A DNA stretch of 40,029 bases from Roseospira navarrensis (lineage in GTDB: Bacteria; Pseudomonadota; Alphaproteobacteria; Rhodospirillales; Rhodospirillaceae), in contig NZ_WIVE01000036.1 in NCBI RefSeq assembly GCF_009601025.1, positions 1-40,029 on the forward strand, given 5' to 3'. Shown here piece by piece: positions 31,449-40,029 of this stretch (position 1 is the stretch's first letter; each line of letters begins with the position of its first letter). A program made the position numbers and the translations under genes. The notes under the pieces are model-generated. The model saw only the letters and a program-made list of their open reading frames with translations, made no database searches and was not told the origin of the DNA.

Positions 31449-31552
31449 GCGCGCCCTTGGCAGACGCCGTTGCCCCAGGACAGTCTCATCGTGCTTCGGC
31501 CGCTCGCGAGAGTCGGGCCGGCGGCGGTATATTCATTTGAGGAGAGCGGGTT
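31449..31552 (+). promoter_or_regulatory. rpsM leader (alpha operon)
   Basis: About 100 bases of leader separate the promoter from rpsM. It ends in GAGGAG (31539-31544), a strong ribosome binding site 8 bases from the TTG start. In enterobacteria S4 represses this operon through a leader pseudoknot; rpsD is not in this operon here and no such fold was identified. Confidence 0.4.
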
Positions 31553-31921
31553 TTGGCACGAATCGCTGGTGTGAATGTCCCGAGCGGCAAGCCCGTGGGC
31601 GTCGCGCTCACCTACATTTTCGGGATCGGCCGGACCAAGGCCACCCAGATTTGCACGCAGGTCGGCGTCGAGTGGGGCCGTCGCGTCAACGAACTGGGCG
31701 AGGACGAGATTCAGCGCATCCGCGAAGTGATTGACAACGACTACAAGGTCGAAGGCGATCTGCGGCGCGAGACGGCGATGAACATCAAGCGCGTGATGGA
31801 CCTGGGCTGCTATCGCGGCCTGCGTCACCGCAAGGGCCTGCCGGTGCGGGGTCAGCGGACCCACACCAATGCGCGCACCCGAAAGGGCCCCGCGAAGCCG
31901 ATCGCCGGCAAGAAGAAGTAG
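31553..31921 (+). CDS. rpsM: 30S ribosomal protein S13, TTG start
   Basis: S13 makes bridges to L5 and contacts P-site tRNA from the 30S head. The 122-residue protein reads [17 protein letters not shown] and has the IFGIGRTKA helix-hairpin and the basic C-terminus [17 protein letters not shown]. The first codon is TTG (31553-31555): the next codons give the family N-terminus ARIAGVNVP, and GAGGAG lies 8 bases upstream, so the start is secure. No ATG or GTG alternative preserves this N-terminus. Confidence 0.97.
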   Translation: MARIAGVNVPSGKPVGVALTYIFGIGRTKATQICTQVGVEWGRRVNELGEDEIQRIREVIDNDYKVEGDLRRETAMNIKRVMDLGCYRGLRHRKGLPVRGQRTHTNARTRKGPAKPIAGKKK

Positions 31922-32032
31922 GCGGCCCGCACGCGCATCGCCGCGGCGCGCCCCGGAGACGGGGAGGGCGCCGCGCGACGGCCGCCATGAACCCCGACGA
32001 CCCCACGACGCACCCGAAAGCAGGACAGGGCC
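31922..32032 (+). other. rpsM-rpsK spacer
   Basis: An 111-base GC-rich spacer without a gene. It is longer than usual between these two genes. The place where rpmJ might lie in some bacteria (before rpsM) is also empty. Confidence 0.4.
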
Positions 32033-32422
32033 ATGGCCAAACCAGCAGCGAGGCCGAAGCGTCGCGAACGGAAGAACATCACCTCCGGCATCGCGCACGT
32101 CAACGCCAGTTTCAACAACACCAAGATCACCATCACCGACGTTCAGGGCAACGCCATTTCCTGGTCGTCCTCGGGCTCGCAGGGCTTCAAGGGCTCGCGC
32201 AAGTCCACGCCGTACGCCGCCCAGGTGGCGGCCGAGGACGCCGGCCGCAAGGCCCAGGAGCATGGCATGAAGACCCTCGAGGTCCAGGTCAAGGGACCCG
32301 GGTCGGGCCGTGAGTCGGCGCTGCGCGCGCTGCAGGCCGTGGGCTTCACGGTGTCCACGATCCGCGACGTGACGCCGATCCCGCACAACGGGTGCCGGCC
32401 GCGCAAGCGCCGTCGCGTCTAG
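32033..32422 (+). CDS. rpsK: 30S ribosomal protein S11
   Basis: S11 shapes the platform of the 30S subunit near the E-site mRNA. The 129-residue protein has [17 protein letters not shown] (about residues 20-36), [19 protein letters not shown] and the conserved C-terminus [19 protein letters not shown]. The N-terminus [15 protein letters not shown] is basic as usual. Confidence 0.98.
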   Translation: MAKPAARPKRRERKNITSGIAHVNASFNNTKITITDVQGNAISWSSSGSQGFKGSRKSTPYAAQVAAEDAGRKAQEHGMKTLEVQVKGPGSGRESALRALQAVGFTVSTIRDVTPIPHNGCRPRKRRRV

Positions 32423-32758
32423 TCGGGTCCGCGCCTTCGTACCGTCCGCCGCCGTGTCCGGGGTCGTCCCGGGTCAGGCGGCGGTCGTTGCGTGCCGGGA
32501 CCAGGGCGTCCCGGTGGGGCGCCGTCCGGCCCGCCGTGCTCCCGGTTCATCCGGTGAGCCGAACGCTGGGCGGCAGGACCCCGTTTCCGTCGGGCCACGC
32601 GCCCGGCCTGAGATTCCCGGCCCGGGGCCGCGCCACCGTGCAAGGCGGTGGCGACCCGGGCAGCGGAGCCCGGACCCTGACGTCCCACCGGCAGCCCCCG
32701 CTCTCGCCGGAGACGGACCAGGCCCCGGATCCGCCCACCCCGCTTGCAGGATACCGCC
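32423..32758 (+). other. 336-base rpsK-rpoA spacer with compound hairpin
   Basis: No gene is supported. Close to the rpsK stop, CCGCCGCC (32446-32453) pairs with GGCGGCGG (32477-32484), and a CCGGG/CCCGG pairing lies inside the loop. No T tract follows. No promoter matching consensus was found before rpoA. This gap is far longer than in most bacteria, where the two genes are tens of bases apart. Confidence 0.45.
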
Positions 32759-33781
32759 ATGTCGCTGATCCAGAAAAACTGGCAGGAGCTGATCAAGCCC
32801 AACAAGCTCAATGTTCAGCCGGGTGCGGACCCCCGCCGGCTGGCCAATGTGGTGGCCGAGCCCCTGGAACGCGGCTTCGGCATCACGCTGGGCAACGCGC
32901 TGCGCCGCGTTCTGCTGTCCTCCCTGCAAGGGGCGGCCGTCACCGCGATCCAGATTGAAGGCGTGCTGCACGAGTTCTCGTCCACGCCGGGCGTGCGCGA
33001 GGACGTCACCGACGTGATCCTGAACGTCAAGGCGATCGCCGTGCGCATGCATGTCGAGGGGCCGCGCCGCATGACCCTGAAGGCCAGTGGTCCCGGGCCC
33101 GTCACTGCGGGCCAGATCGAGGCCTCCGGCGACATCGAGATCATGAACCCCGATCTGGTGATCTGTCACCTGGACGAAGGGGCCACGCTGTCCATGGAGC
33201 TGACGGTCAACACCGGCAAGGGCTATGTGCCCGGCCCGATGAACCGGCCGGAGGACTCGCCCATCGGCCTGGTGCCCATCGACGCCATCTTCAGCCCGGT
33301 GCGCCGCGTCTCCTACAAGGTGGAGAACTCCCGCGTCGGGCAGGTGACGGACTTCGACAAGCTCTCCATGTCGGTGGAGACGGACGGGTCCATCACGCCG
33401 GATGACGCCGTCGCCCTGGCCGCGCGCATTCTGCAGGATCAGCTCCAGCTCTTCATCAACTTCGACGAGCCGCAGATGGCGCCGGCGGAGCGCGAGGACG
33501 AGGACCTGCCGTTCAACAAGAACCTGCTGCGCAAGGTGGACGAGCTGGAACTGTCGGTGCGGTCGGCCAACTGCCTGAAGAACGACAACATCATCTACAT
33601 CGGCGATCTGGTGCAGAAGACCGAGTCCGAGATGCTGCGGACCCCGAACTTCGGCCGCAAGTCGCTGAACGAGATCAAGGAAGTGCTCTCCCAGATGGGC
33701 CTGCACCTGGGGATGGAGATCCCCAACTGGCCGCCGGAGAACATCGAGGATCTGGCCAAGAAGCTGGAAGAGCCGTACTAG
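32759..33781 (+). CDS. rpoA: DNA-directed RNA polymerase subunit alpha
   Basis: The alpha dimer is the scaffold for RNA polymerase assembly; its C-terminal domain binds UP elements and activators. The 340-residue protein has the N-terminal domain ([31 protein letters not shown] near residues 37-56) and the C-terminal domain (about residues 255-320: [31 protein letters not shown]). ATG 32759 is chosen because AGGA lies 7 bases upstream and the product begins MSLIQKNWQ; an in-frame TTG at 32744 would add five residues over that ribosome binding site. Confidence 0.98.
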   Translation: MSLIQKNWQELIKPNKLNVQPGADPRRLANVVAEPLERGFGITLGNALRRVLLSSLQGAAVTAIQIEGVLHEFSSTPGVREDVTDVILNVKAIAVRMHVEGPRRMTLKASGPGPVTAGQIEASGDIEIMNPDLVICHLDEGATLSMELTVNTGKGYVPGPMNRPEDSPIGLVPIDAIFSPVRRVSYKVENSRVGQVTDFDKLSMSVETDGSITPDDAVALAARILQDQLQLFINFDEPQMAPAEREDEDLPFNKNLLRKVDELELSVRSANCLKNDNIIYIGDLVQKTESEMLRTPNFGRKSLNEIKEVLSQMGLHLGMEIPNWPPENIEDLAKKLEEPY

Positions 33782-34087
33782 TCTTTTTAAGGATCGACCC
33801 GTGCGACCTTTCAGGCCGCGCGGGTCTCCGCCGCCCACGGGCGCCCGAAAGGCGCCCGCCTTTTGAAAGCTGGCGCCGCGAAGCGGCGCCAGGGCGCGGC
33901 GCCGGCGCGGTCGCGCCGGTGTTCCGGGGTCTGGCGGAGGGCTTTCGCCCCGGTCTGATCCGGCCCAACCCGGGCCATCCTCGCCAAGTCATTGCGCCGT
34001 CCCGGTCCGCCCGGGGTCCGGCGGGTGGTGGCGGGGCCTCCCATCCGCTTCGCGCGCGAAGCCCAGACGTGAGAAAGGAGCCGTCCC
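33782..34087 (+). repeat. Four tandem hairpins between rpoA and rplQ
   Basis: This 306-base gap holds four consecutive GC hairpins: 33796-33826 (GACCCGTGCG with CGCGCGGGTC, plus an inner CCT/AGG), 33838-33858 (CGGGCGCC/GGCGCCCG, followed by CCTTTTG), 33870-33892 (CTGGCGCCGC/GCGGCGCCAG, loop GAA) and 33902-33919 (CCGGCGCG/CGCGCCGG). The second, with its T4 tract, resembles a weak intrinsic terminator. The rest of the gap shows nothing recognised. The set may act as mRNA stabilisers or partial terminators that lower rplQ read-through. Confidence 0.6.
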
Positions 34088-34513
34088 ATGCGCCACGGCA
34101 TGGCACACCGCAAGTTCAACCGGACCAAGGGCCACCGCCGCGCCCTGTTCGCCAACATGGCCGCCTCGCTGCTCAAGCACGAGCAGATCAAGACGACCCT
34201 GCCGAAGGCGAAGGAACTGCGGCCGATCGCCGAAAGGCTCATCACGCTGGGCAAGCGCGGCGACCTGCATGCGCGCCGGCAGGCGTTTGCCGTGCTGCGC
34301 GACGAGAAGGTCGTGGCCAAGCTGTTCTCGACCTTGGGCGAGCGCTACAAGACCCGCTCGGGCGGGTACACCCGCGTGCTGAAGGCCGGCTTCCGCTACG
34401 GCGACGCCGCGCCGATGGCGGTGATCGAGCTGGTGGACCGCGATCCCGAGGCCAAGGCGACCGACGCCGGGCCGAGCTGGGAGAACCGCGGCGCGGACGA
34501 GGACGAGGACTAG
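34088..34513 (+). CDS. rplQ: 50S ribosomal protein L17
   Basis: L17 lies near the tunnel exit. The 141-residue protein starts [20 protein letters not shown] and has the family block [20 protein letters not shown] (about residues 23-42). The C-terminal 20 residues are acidic and disordered (ending GADEDED), an addition to the minimal family length. GAAAGGAGCC gives a good ribosome binding site. It is the last gene of the alpha operon. Confidence 0.98.
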   Translation: MRHGMAHRKFNRTKGHRRALFANMAASLLKHEQIKTTLPKAKELRPIAERLITLGKRGDLHARRQAFAVLRDEKVVAKLFSTLGERYKTRSGGYTRVLKAGFRYGDAAPMAVIELVDRDPEAKATDAGPSWENRGADEDED

Positions 34514-34521
34514 GGAGCGGC

Positions 34522-34591
34522 CCCGGGCGGACGGCCCGGGCAGGGATGTGAACCCGGATAGACGGCGGCGGGGCGACTTGCCGCCGTTTTT
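34522..34591 (+). terminator. Intrinsic terminator of the alpha operon
   Basis: ACGGCGGC (34562-34569) pairs with GCCGCCGT (34580-34587) around a 10-base loop and runs straight into TTTTT (34587-34591). This is the clearest intrinsic terminator in the window. A smaller hairpin CCCGGGC/GCCCGGG lies just before it (34522-34540). Confidence 0.88.
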
Positions 34592-34701
34592 CTGTGGTGC
34601 GGCCGGTGGGGCGATCACGGCGGACGGCCGGAAACGGACATGCTACCTTTGCCGTGTGCTGCGGCACCGATGACCAAGTCCCACCGGAGGAGGCCACCGC
34701 C

Positions 34702-35277
34702 ATGCGTCCGCTCCCGCCCCGTGCCGTCCATGCCGCCTGCGTCCTGCTGGTGGGGGTCGGCCTGCTGTTCTCCCCCGCGTCCGCCCGCGCCGAAGGGGCC
34801 TGGACGCTCAAGTCCGACCTGGACCCCGACGGCGGCATGAACTGTTCGATGGACACCTATTGGGAGGATGGGTCGAAGTTCAGCATCTTCGCCAATGCCA
34901 ATCGGTTCGTCGGCTTCTTCATCTCCGACCCGGCGTGGTCGCTGCAGACCGGGCAGGAGTCCCGGATCAGCTTCCGGTTCGATGGTCAGGACTTCACGTT
35001 CCCCGTGAAGGTGGTCGCCCCCGCCGCCGTGATCGGCAATTTCGCCGCGGACGAGGGCGGCGCGCTGAAGTTCCTGGAACGCTGGGCGAAGTCATGGGAG
35101 ATGGCCATCGTGTTCCCCAAGGGGGGCACATGGCAGGTCAACCTGAAGGGGACCATGGCCACGTTCCGGCAGTGGACGGCGTGCTACAAACGGCTGGATC
35201 GCATCGCGCGAGAGAACGGCGGCGCCGGGGGGGACGGCGGCGGCGCGGGCGGTTCGTCTGACGGCAATCCGTTCTGA
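34702..35277 (+). CDS. Secreted protein of unknown function
   Basis: I do not recognise this 191-residue protein. It starts at ATG 34702 behind a very strong GGAGGAGG (34686-34693). Residues 1-30 form a signal peptide: basic start, hydrophobic run (ACVLLVGVGLLF) and SARA before a likely cut at residue 30/31. The mature part has two cysteines, C48 and C161, which could form a disulfide in the periplasm, and alternates like a beta-rich domain (SRISFRFDGQDFTFPVKVV). The last 20 residues are Gly/Asp/Ser-rich and probably disordered. It lies alone between the rplQ terminator and aspS. A remote relation to small periplasmic beta proteins is possible but not shown. Confidence 0.8.
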   Translation: MRPLPPRAVHAACVLLVGVGLLFSPASARAEGAWTLKSDLDPDGGMNCSMDTYWEDGSKFSIFANANRFVGFFISDPAWSLQTGQESRISFRFDGQDFTFPVKVVAPAAVIGNFAADEGGALKFLERWAKSWEMAIVFPKGGTWQVNLKGTMATFRQWTACYKRLDRIARENGGAGGDGGGAGGSSDGNPF

Positions 35278-35307
35278 GCGCCCGACCCGCGTCCCGCGGC
35301 CCCCACC

Positions 35308-35336
35308 TTGACAAAGCGCGCGGTTCGGTGTGGTGT
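35308..35336 (+). promoter_or_regulatory. Candidate aspS promoter
   Basis: TTGACA (35308-35313) matches the -35 consensus exactly; 17 bases later TGGTGT (35331-35336) is a weak -10. It is the best candidate in the 130-base gap before aspS. Alphaproteobacterial promoters often have poor -10 boxes, so this is plausible but unproven. Confidence 0.45.
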
Positions 35337-35407
35337 CCGCCGCAACCGCCGCCGGGGCCCGCGCGCGCCCGCGGCCTGCTGTCTTCTGTCCAGGGATTCC
35401 CGCCGTC

Positions 35408-37243
35408 ATGCACGCCTTCCGCACGCACACCTGTGGCGCCCTCCGTCGCGCCGACGTGGGCCAGACCGTCCGCCTGTCCGGGTGGATCCATCGCAAGCGC
35501 GACCACGGCAACCTGCTGTTCGTGGATCTGCGCGATCACTACGGCCTGACCCAGTGCGTGCTGGATATCTCGTCCGATGTCTTCCCGGTGCTGGAGGGCG
35601 CGCGCGTCGAAAGCGTCATCACGGTCACCGGCCGGGTCATCGCCCGCAGTGACGAGACCGTGAACCCCCGCCTGCCCACCGGCGAGATCGAGGTGGGCGT
35701 GGATGCGGTCGAGGTGCAGTCCACCGCCGACGTGCTGCCCATGCAGGTGGCCGGCGATCAGGAGTTCCCCGAGGACCTGCGCCTGACCTACCGCTTCCTG
35801 GACCTGCGCCGGGAGCAGATGCACCGCAATATCGTCTTGCGCTCTCAGGTGATCCAGTCGATCCGGCGGCGCATGGTGGACCAGGGCTTCCTGGAGTATC
35901 AGACCCCGATCCTGACCGCCTCCAGCCCCGAGGGCGCGCGCGATTTTCTCGTGCCGTCGCGCCTGCACCCCGGCCAGTTCTACGCCCTGCCGCAGGCCCC
36001 GCAGCAGTTCAAGCAGCTCATGATGGTGGCCGGCTTCGACCGCTATTTCCAGATCGCGCCGTGCTTCCGTGACGAAGACAGCCGCGCCGACCGCTCGCCG
36101 GGCGAGTTCTATCAGCTCGACTTCGAGATGAGCTTCGTCACCCAGGACGATGTGTTCAACGCCATCGAACCCGTGCTGGCCGGCGTGTTCGAGGAGTTCG
36201 CCGGGGACCGGGCGGTGACCAAGCCGCCGTTTCCGCGCATCCCCTATGACGAGTCCATGCTCAAGTACGGCTCGGACAAGCCGGATCTGCGCAACCCGCT
36301 CCTCATCCAGGACGTGACGGAACACTTCCGGGGTGGCGGCTTCGGGCTGTTCGCCAAGCTGATCGAGACCAAGGGCGCCGTGGTGCGGGCCGTCCCCGCG
36401 CCGGGGGCCGCCGAGCGTCCGCGCGGCTGGTACGACAAGCTGAACGCCTGGGCCCGCGAGGTCGGGGCCGGCGGCCTGGGCTACATCATCTTCGGGGCCG
36501 AAGGGCCGAAGGGGCCGATCGCCAAGAACCTGGAGGCCGACCGGGTCGAGGCCCTGCGCGTCCAGATGGACCTGAAGCCCGGGGACGCCGTGTTCTTCGC
36601 CTGCGACAAACCGCTGCCGGCGGCCAGGTTCGCCGGCCAGGTGCGCACCCGCATCTGTGACGAACTGGAGATGCTGGAGACCGGGGTCTTCAGGTTCTGC
36701 TGGACCGTGGACTTCCCCATGTTCGAGATGAACGAGGACACCGGCCAGGTCGAGTTCAGTCACAACCCGTTCTCCATGCCGCAGGGCGGCCTGGAGGCGC
36801 TGGAGACCATGGACCCGCTGGACATCAAGGCGTTCCAGTACGACATCGTCTGCAACGGCGTCGAGCTGTCGTCGGGCGCCATCCGGAACCACCGCCCGGA
36901 CATCATGTTCAAGGCGTTCGAGATCGCCGGCTACACCAAGGCCCACGTGGAGGAGCACTTCGGCGGCATGCTGAACGCCTTCCGCTACGGCGCCCCGCCG
37001 CACGGCGGCTCCGCGCCCGGCATCGACCGCATCGTCATGCTGCTGGCCGATGAGCCGAACATCCGCGAGGTGATCGTGTTCCCCATGAACGGCCAGGCCC
37101 AGGACCTGATGATGCAGGCGCCCGGTGCGGTCAGCGAGAAGCAGCTCAAGGAACTGCACATCAAGCTGGACCTGCCCAAGCCCAAAGCCAAGGTGAAACC
37201 CGCCGACGCCCAGACCGAGGCGCCCACGGACTCGGAAGGGTAG
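35408..37243 (+). CDS. aspS: Aspartyl-tRNA synthetase, probably non-discriminating
   Basis: AspRS charges tRNA-Asp with aspartate in the cytosol. The 611-residue bacterial-type protein has the OB anticodon-binding domain (residues 1-105), motif 2 around [10 protein letters not shown] (R221), a GAD insertion domain (about residues 290-420) and motif 3 GGSAPGIDR ending at R541. His33 (in RKRDHGN) is the residue that, in studied pseudomonad AspRS, goes with charging of both tRNA-Asp and tRNA-Asn; E. coli has Leu there. This predicts a need for GatCAB to make Asn-tRNA. ATG 35408 gives the family N-terminus [10 protein letters not shown]; longer starts upstream cross the promoter candidate. Confidence 0.97.
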   Translation: MHAFRTHTCGALRRADVGQTVRLSGWIHRKRDHGNLLFVDLRDHYGLTQCVLDISSDVFPVLEGARVESVITVTGRVIARSDETVNPRLPTGEIEVGVDAVEVQSTADVLPMQVAGDQEFPEDLRLTYRFLDLRREQMHRNIVLRSQVIQSIRRRMVDQGFLEYQTPILTASSPEGARDFLVPSRLHPGQFYALPQAPQQFKQLMMVAGFDRYFQIAPCFRDEDSRADRSPGEFYQLDFEMSFVTQDDVFNAIEPVLAGVFEEFAGDRAVTKPPFPRIPYDESMLKYGSDKPDLRNPLLIQDVTEHFRGGGFGLFAKLIETKGAVVRAVPAPGAAERPRGWYDKLNAWAREVGAGGLGYIIFGAEGPKGPIAKNLEADRVEALRVQMDLKPGDAVFFACDKPLPAARFAGQVRTRICDELEMLETGVFRFCWTVDFPMFEMNEDTGQVEFSHNPFSMPQGGLEALETMDPLDIKAFQYDIVCNGVELSSGAIRNHRPDIMFKAFEIAGYTKAHVEEHFGGMLNAFRYGAPPHGGSAPGIDRIVMLLADEPNIREVIVFPMNGQAQDLMMQAPGAVSEKQLKELHIKLDLPKPKAKVKPADAQTEAPTDSEG

Positions 37244-37385
37244 GGGGCGTTCCTTCCAGACGGATGAGCGATGAGCCGGCCTCGTTCGGTTCATCGCGCT
37301 TGCCACCGCTTCGCGGCGCCGGTGCGGGCGCACCGGCCGGCCGACACCAAGGTCAACCGTTTCGTCGGCCAGTCTCACTCTGCCT
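37244..37385 (+). other. aspS downstream region with hairpin
   Basis: No gene is supported. A hairpin CCGGTGC/GCACCGG around 37319-37336 may end the aspS transcript; no T tract follows. The REP-like pair begins at 37386. Confidence 0.35.
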
Positions 37386-37479
37386 CCCGAGATCCTTCGC
37401 GCCTTTTGGGCGCTCAGGATGACTCCCTAAAACTGAAATTCGTCATCCTGAGCCGCCATCGGCGGCGAAGGATCTCGGG
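37386..37479 (+). repeat. Inverted pair of REP-like elements
   Basis: Two 38-base arms (37386-37423 and 37442-37479) are inverted copies separated by 18 bases. Each arm has the shape GTCATCCTGAGC, a small hairpin of 11 bases, then GCGAAGGATCTCGGG. Outside the central 11 bases the arms are perfectly complementary; inside, both keep a small stem but with different sequence (GCGCC/GGCGC on the left, GCCGCC/GGCGGC on the right). GTCATCCTGAG with CGAAGGATCTC is a dispersed intergenic repeat found in many bacterial genomes; a paired arrangement like this recalls BIMEs of enterobacteria. It may act as a transcript end or protein-binding site between aspS and thiC. Confidence 0.85.
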
Positions 37480-37544
37480 CGGTGACACGAACCATGACAC
37501 CCCTGTCATCCCACTTCGGAGCCCTGATGGCGCTCGTCCGAAGG

Positions 37545-37573
37545 TTGACACCGCCGGGATCGGATCGCAGTCT
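37545..37573 (+). promoter_or_regulatory. Candidate thiC promoter
   Basis: TTGACA (37545-37550) lies about 35 bases before the 5' edge of the TPP aptamer. With a 17-base spacer the -10 would be CAGTCT (37568-37573), which is weak. The position places the transcript start right at the aptamer, which supports it. Confidence 0.45.
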
Positions 37574-37579
37574 CATTCC

Positions 37580-39622
<2,043 letters not shown>

Positions 39623-39635
39623 CGGCTCCCGGTTT

Positions 39636-39665
39636 GCCCTGATCCTGGAACGGCAGGATCAGGGC
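39636..39665 (+). terminator. thiC terminator-like hairpin
   Basis: A perfect 12-bp stem GCCCTGATCCTG/CAGGATCAGGGC (39636-39647 with 39654-39665), loop GAACGG, begins 13 bases after the thiC stop. No T tract follows, so termination efficiency is uncertain, but the length and perfect pairing suggest a transcript end or stabiliser. Confidence 0.65.
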
Positions 39666-39924
39666 CTCGGTCTGGGCGGGTGGCCGAATAGACCGTGTTG
39701 GGAAGGGCGATGGCCTGCGCGTGCGCAACAACGACGGCCTCGAATACGTATCGGAACTGTCGGCTCTGTTTCCGTGCCGAACGCCGGTGTCTTTGCCGCG
39801 CCAACCGGCCCGGCCGCGCGCAAGCAGGTTCACGTTGAACCGGGCCGCTTTGACTTGGCGGACGGGCGTTGACTTGGCCTCGGATGCACTGCCCGATACA
39901 ATCGGGGGTGAGGAGAGTGTGGAG
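39666..39924 (+). other. Spacer before terminal partial gene
   Basis: About 260 bases without a supported gene. TTGACTTGGC occurs twice as a direct repeat (39850-39859 and 39869-39878). TACAAT at 39897-39902 resembles a -10 box but is 22 bases from TTGACT, too far for a normal promoter. Base composition becomes more AT-rich toward the window end. Confidence 0.4.
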
Positions 39925-40029
39925 ATGAAAGAGGTGCCACTTCAAAAAAATTGGCTCAGTTTGCGTTAGATATGCATGCTGGTTGTTTGGGCGAGATAAG
40001 TCCGGCGATGCATGCCAGGATTGCACGGG
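39925..40029 (+). CDS. Possible 5' end of a gene, with frame break at A7
   Basis: ATG 39925 has a strong GAGGAG 9 bases upstream (39910-39915). In that frame only 14 codons are read (MKEVPLQKNWLSLR) before TAG. A run of seven A (39944-39950) lies at codons 7-9. With one more A the frame would continue open to the window end as KKLAQFALDMHAGC-like sequence, which looks more protein-like. Either the run is one base short in the assembly, or frame is set by slippage, or the true start is a later codon (TTG 39951, ATG 39972) lacking a ribosome binding site. No function can be assigned from 35 codons. Confidence 0.35.

Noticed and set aside
32744-32746. TTG as start of rpoA
   Set aside because: It overlaps the ribosome binding site of the ATG at 32759, which gives the family N-terminus.
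39869-39902. TTGACT...TACAAT as a promoter
   Set aside because: The 22-base spacer is too long for sigma-70 recognition.

Overview
The window is a long run of conserved translation and transcription genes from a high-GC alphaproteobacterium. The order tuf – tRNA-Trp – secE – nusG – rplKAJL – rpoBC – rpsLG – fusA – tuf – S10/spc/alpha operons, with adk directly after secY, is typical of that class. The wording of the proteins (S10, AspRS, RpoB) suggests Rhodospirillales or Rhodospirillaceae. That placement is inferred from gene order and sequence feel; no database search was made. Nearly every large gene lies on the + strand.

Layout: 1-1191 is an intact tuf gene; 1412-1487 is tRNA-Trp(CCA); 1657-5190 holds secE, nusG, rplK, rplA, rplJ and rplL; 5617-14191 holds rpoB and rpoC; 14425-17732 is the str operon (promoter, rpsL, rpsG, fusA); 17784-18974 is a second tuf copy broken by an in-frame TAG; 19419-29172 is rpsJ through rplO; 29375-31383 is secY-adk; a consensus sigma-70 promoter at 31421-31448 then drives rpsM, rpsK, rpoA and rplQ. 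After a clear intrinsic terminator at 34562-34591 come an unrecognised secreted protein, aspS, an inverted pair of REP-like elements, a TPP riboswitch and thiC. The last 400 bases hold the thiC terminator-like hairpin and what may be the start of another gene, with an A7 run near its 5' end.

How the genes work together: the products form the ribosome (most r-proteins of both subunits), elongation factors EF-Tu and EF-G, RNA polymerase core (alpha, beta, beta'), NusG, and the SecY/SecE translocon core. Adk and AspRS add nucleotide balance and tRNA charging, and ThiC makes the pyrimidine half of thiamine.

Most of the window is ordinary housekeeping and I see no new multi-gene system. The points most worth a second look are the disrupted second tuf, the inverted REP-like pair before the thiC riboswitch, the tandem hairpins between rpoA and rplQ, the long structured spacers inside operons that are normally compact, the TTG-started rpsM behind a near-perfect promoter, and the A7 run at the start of the terminal partial gene.
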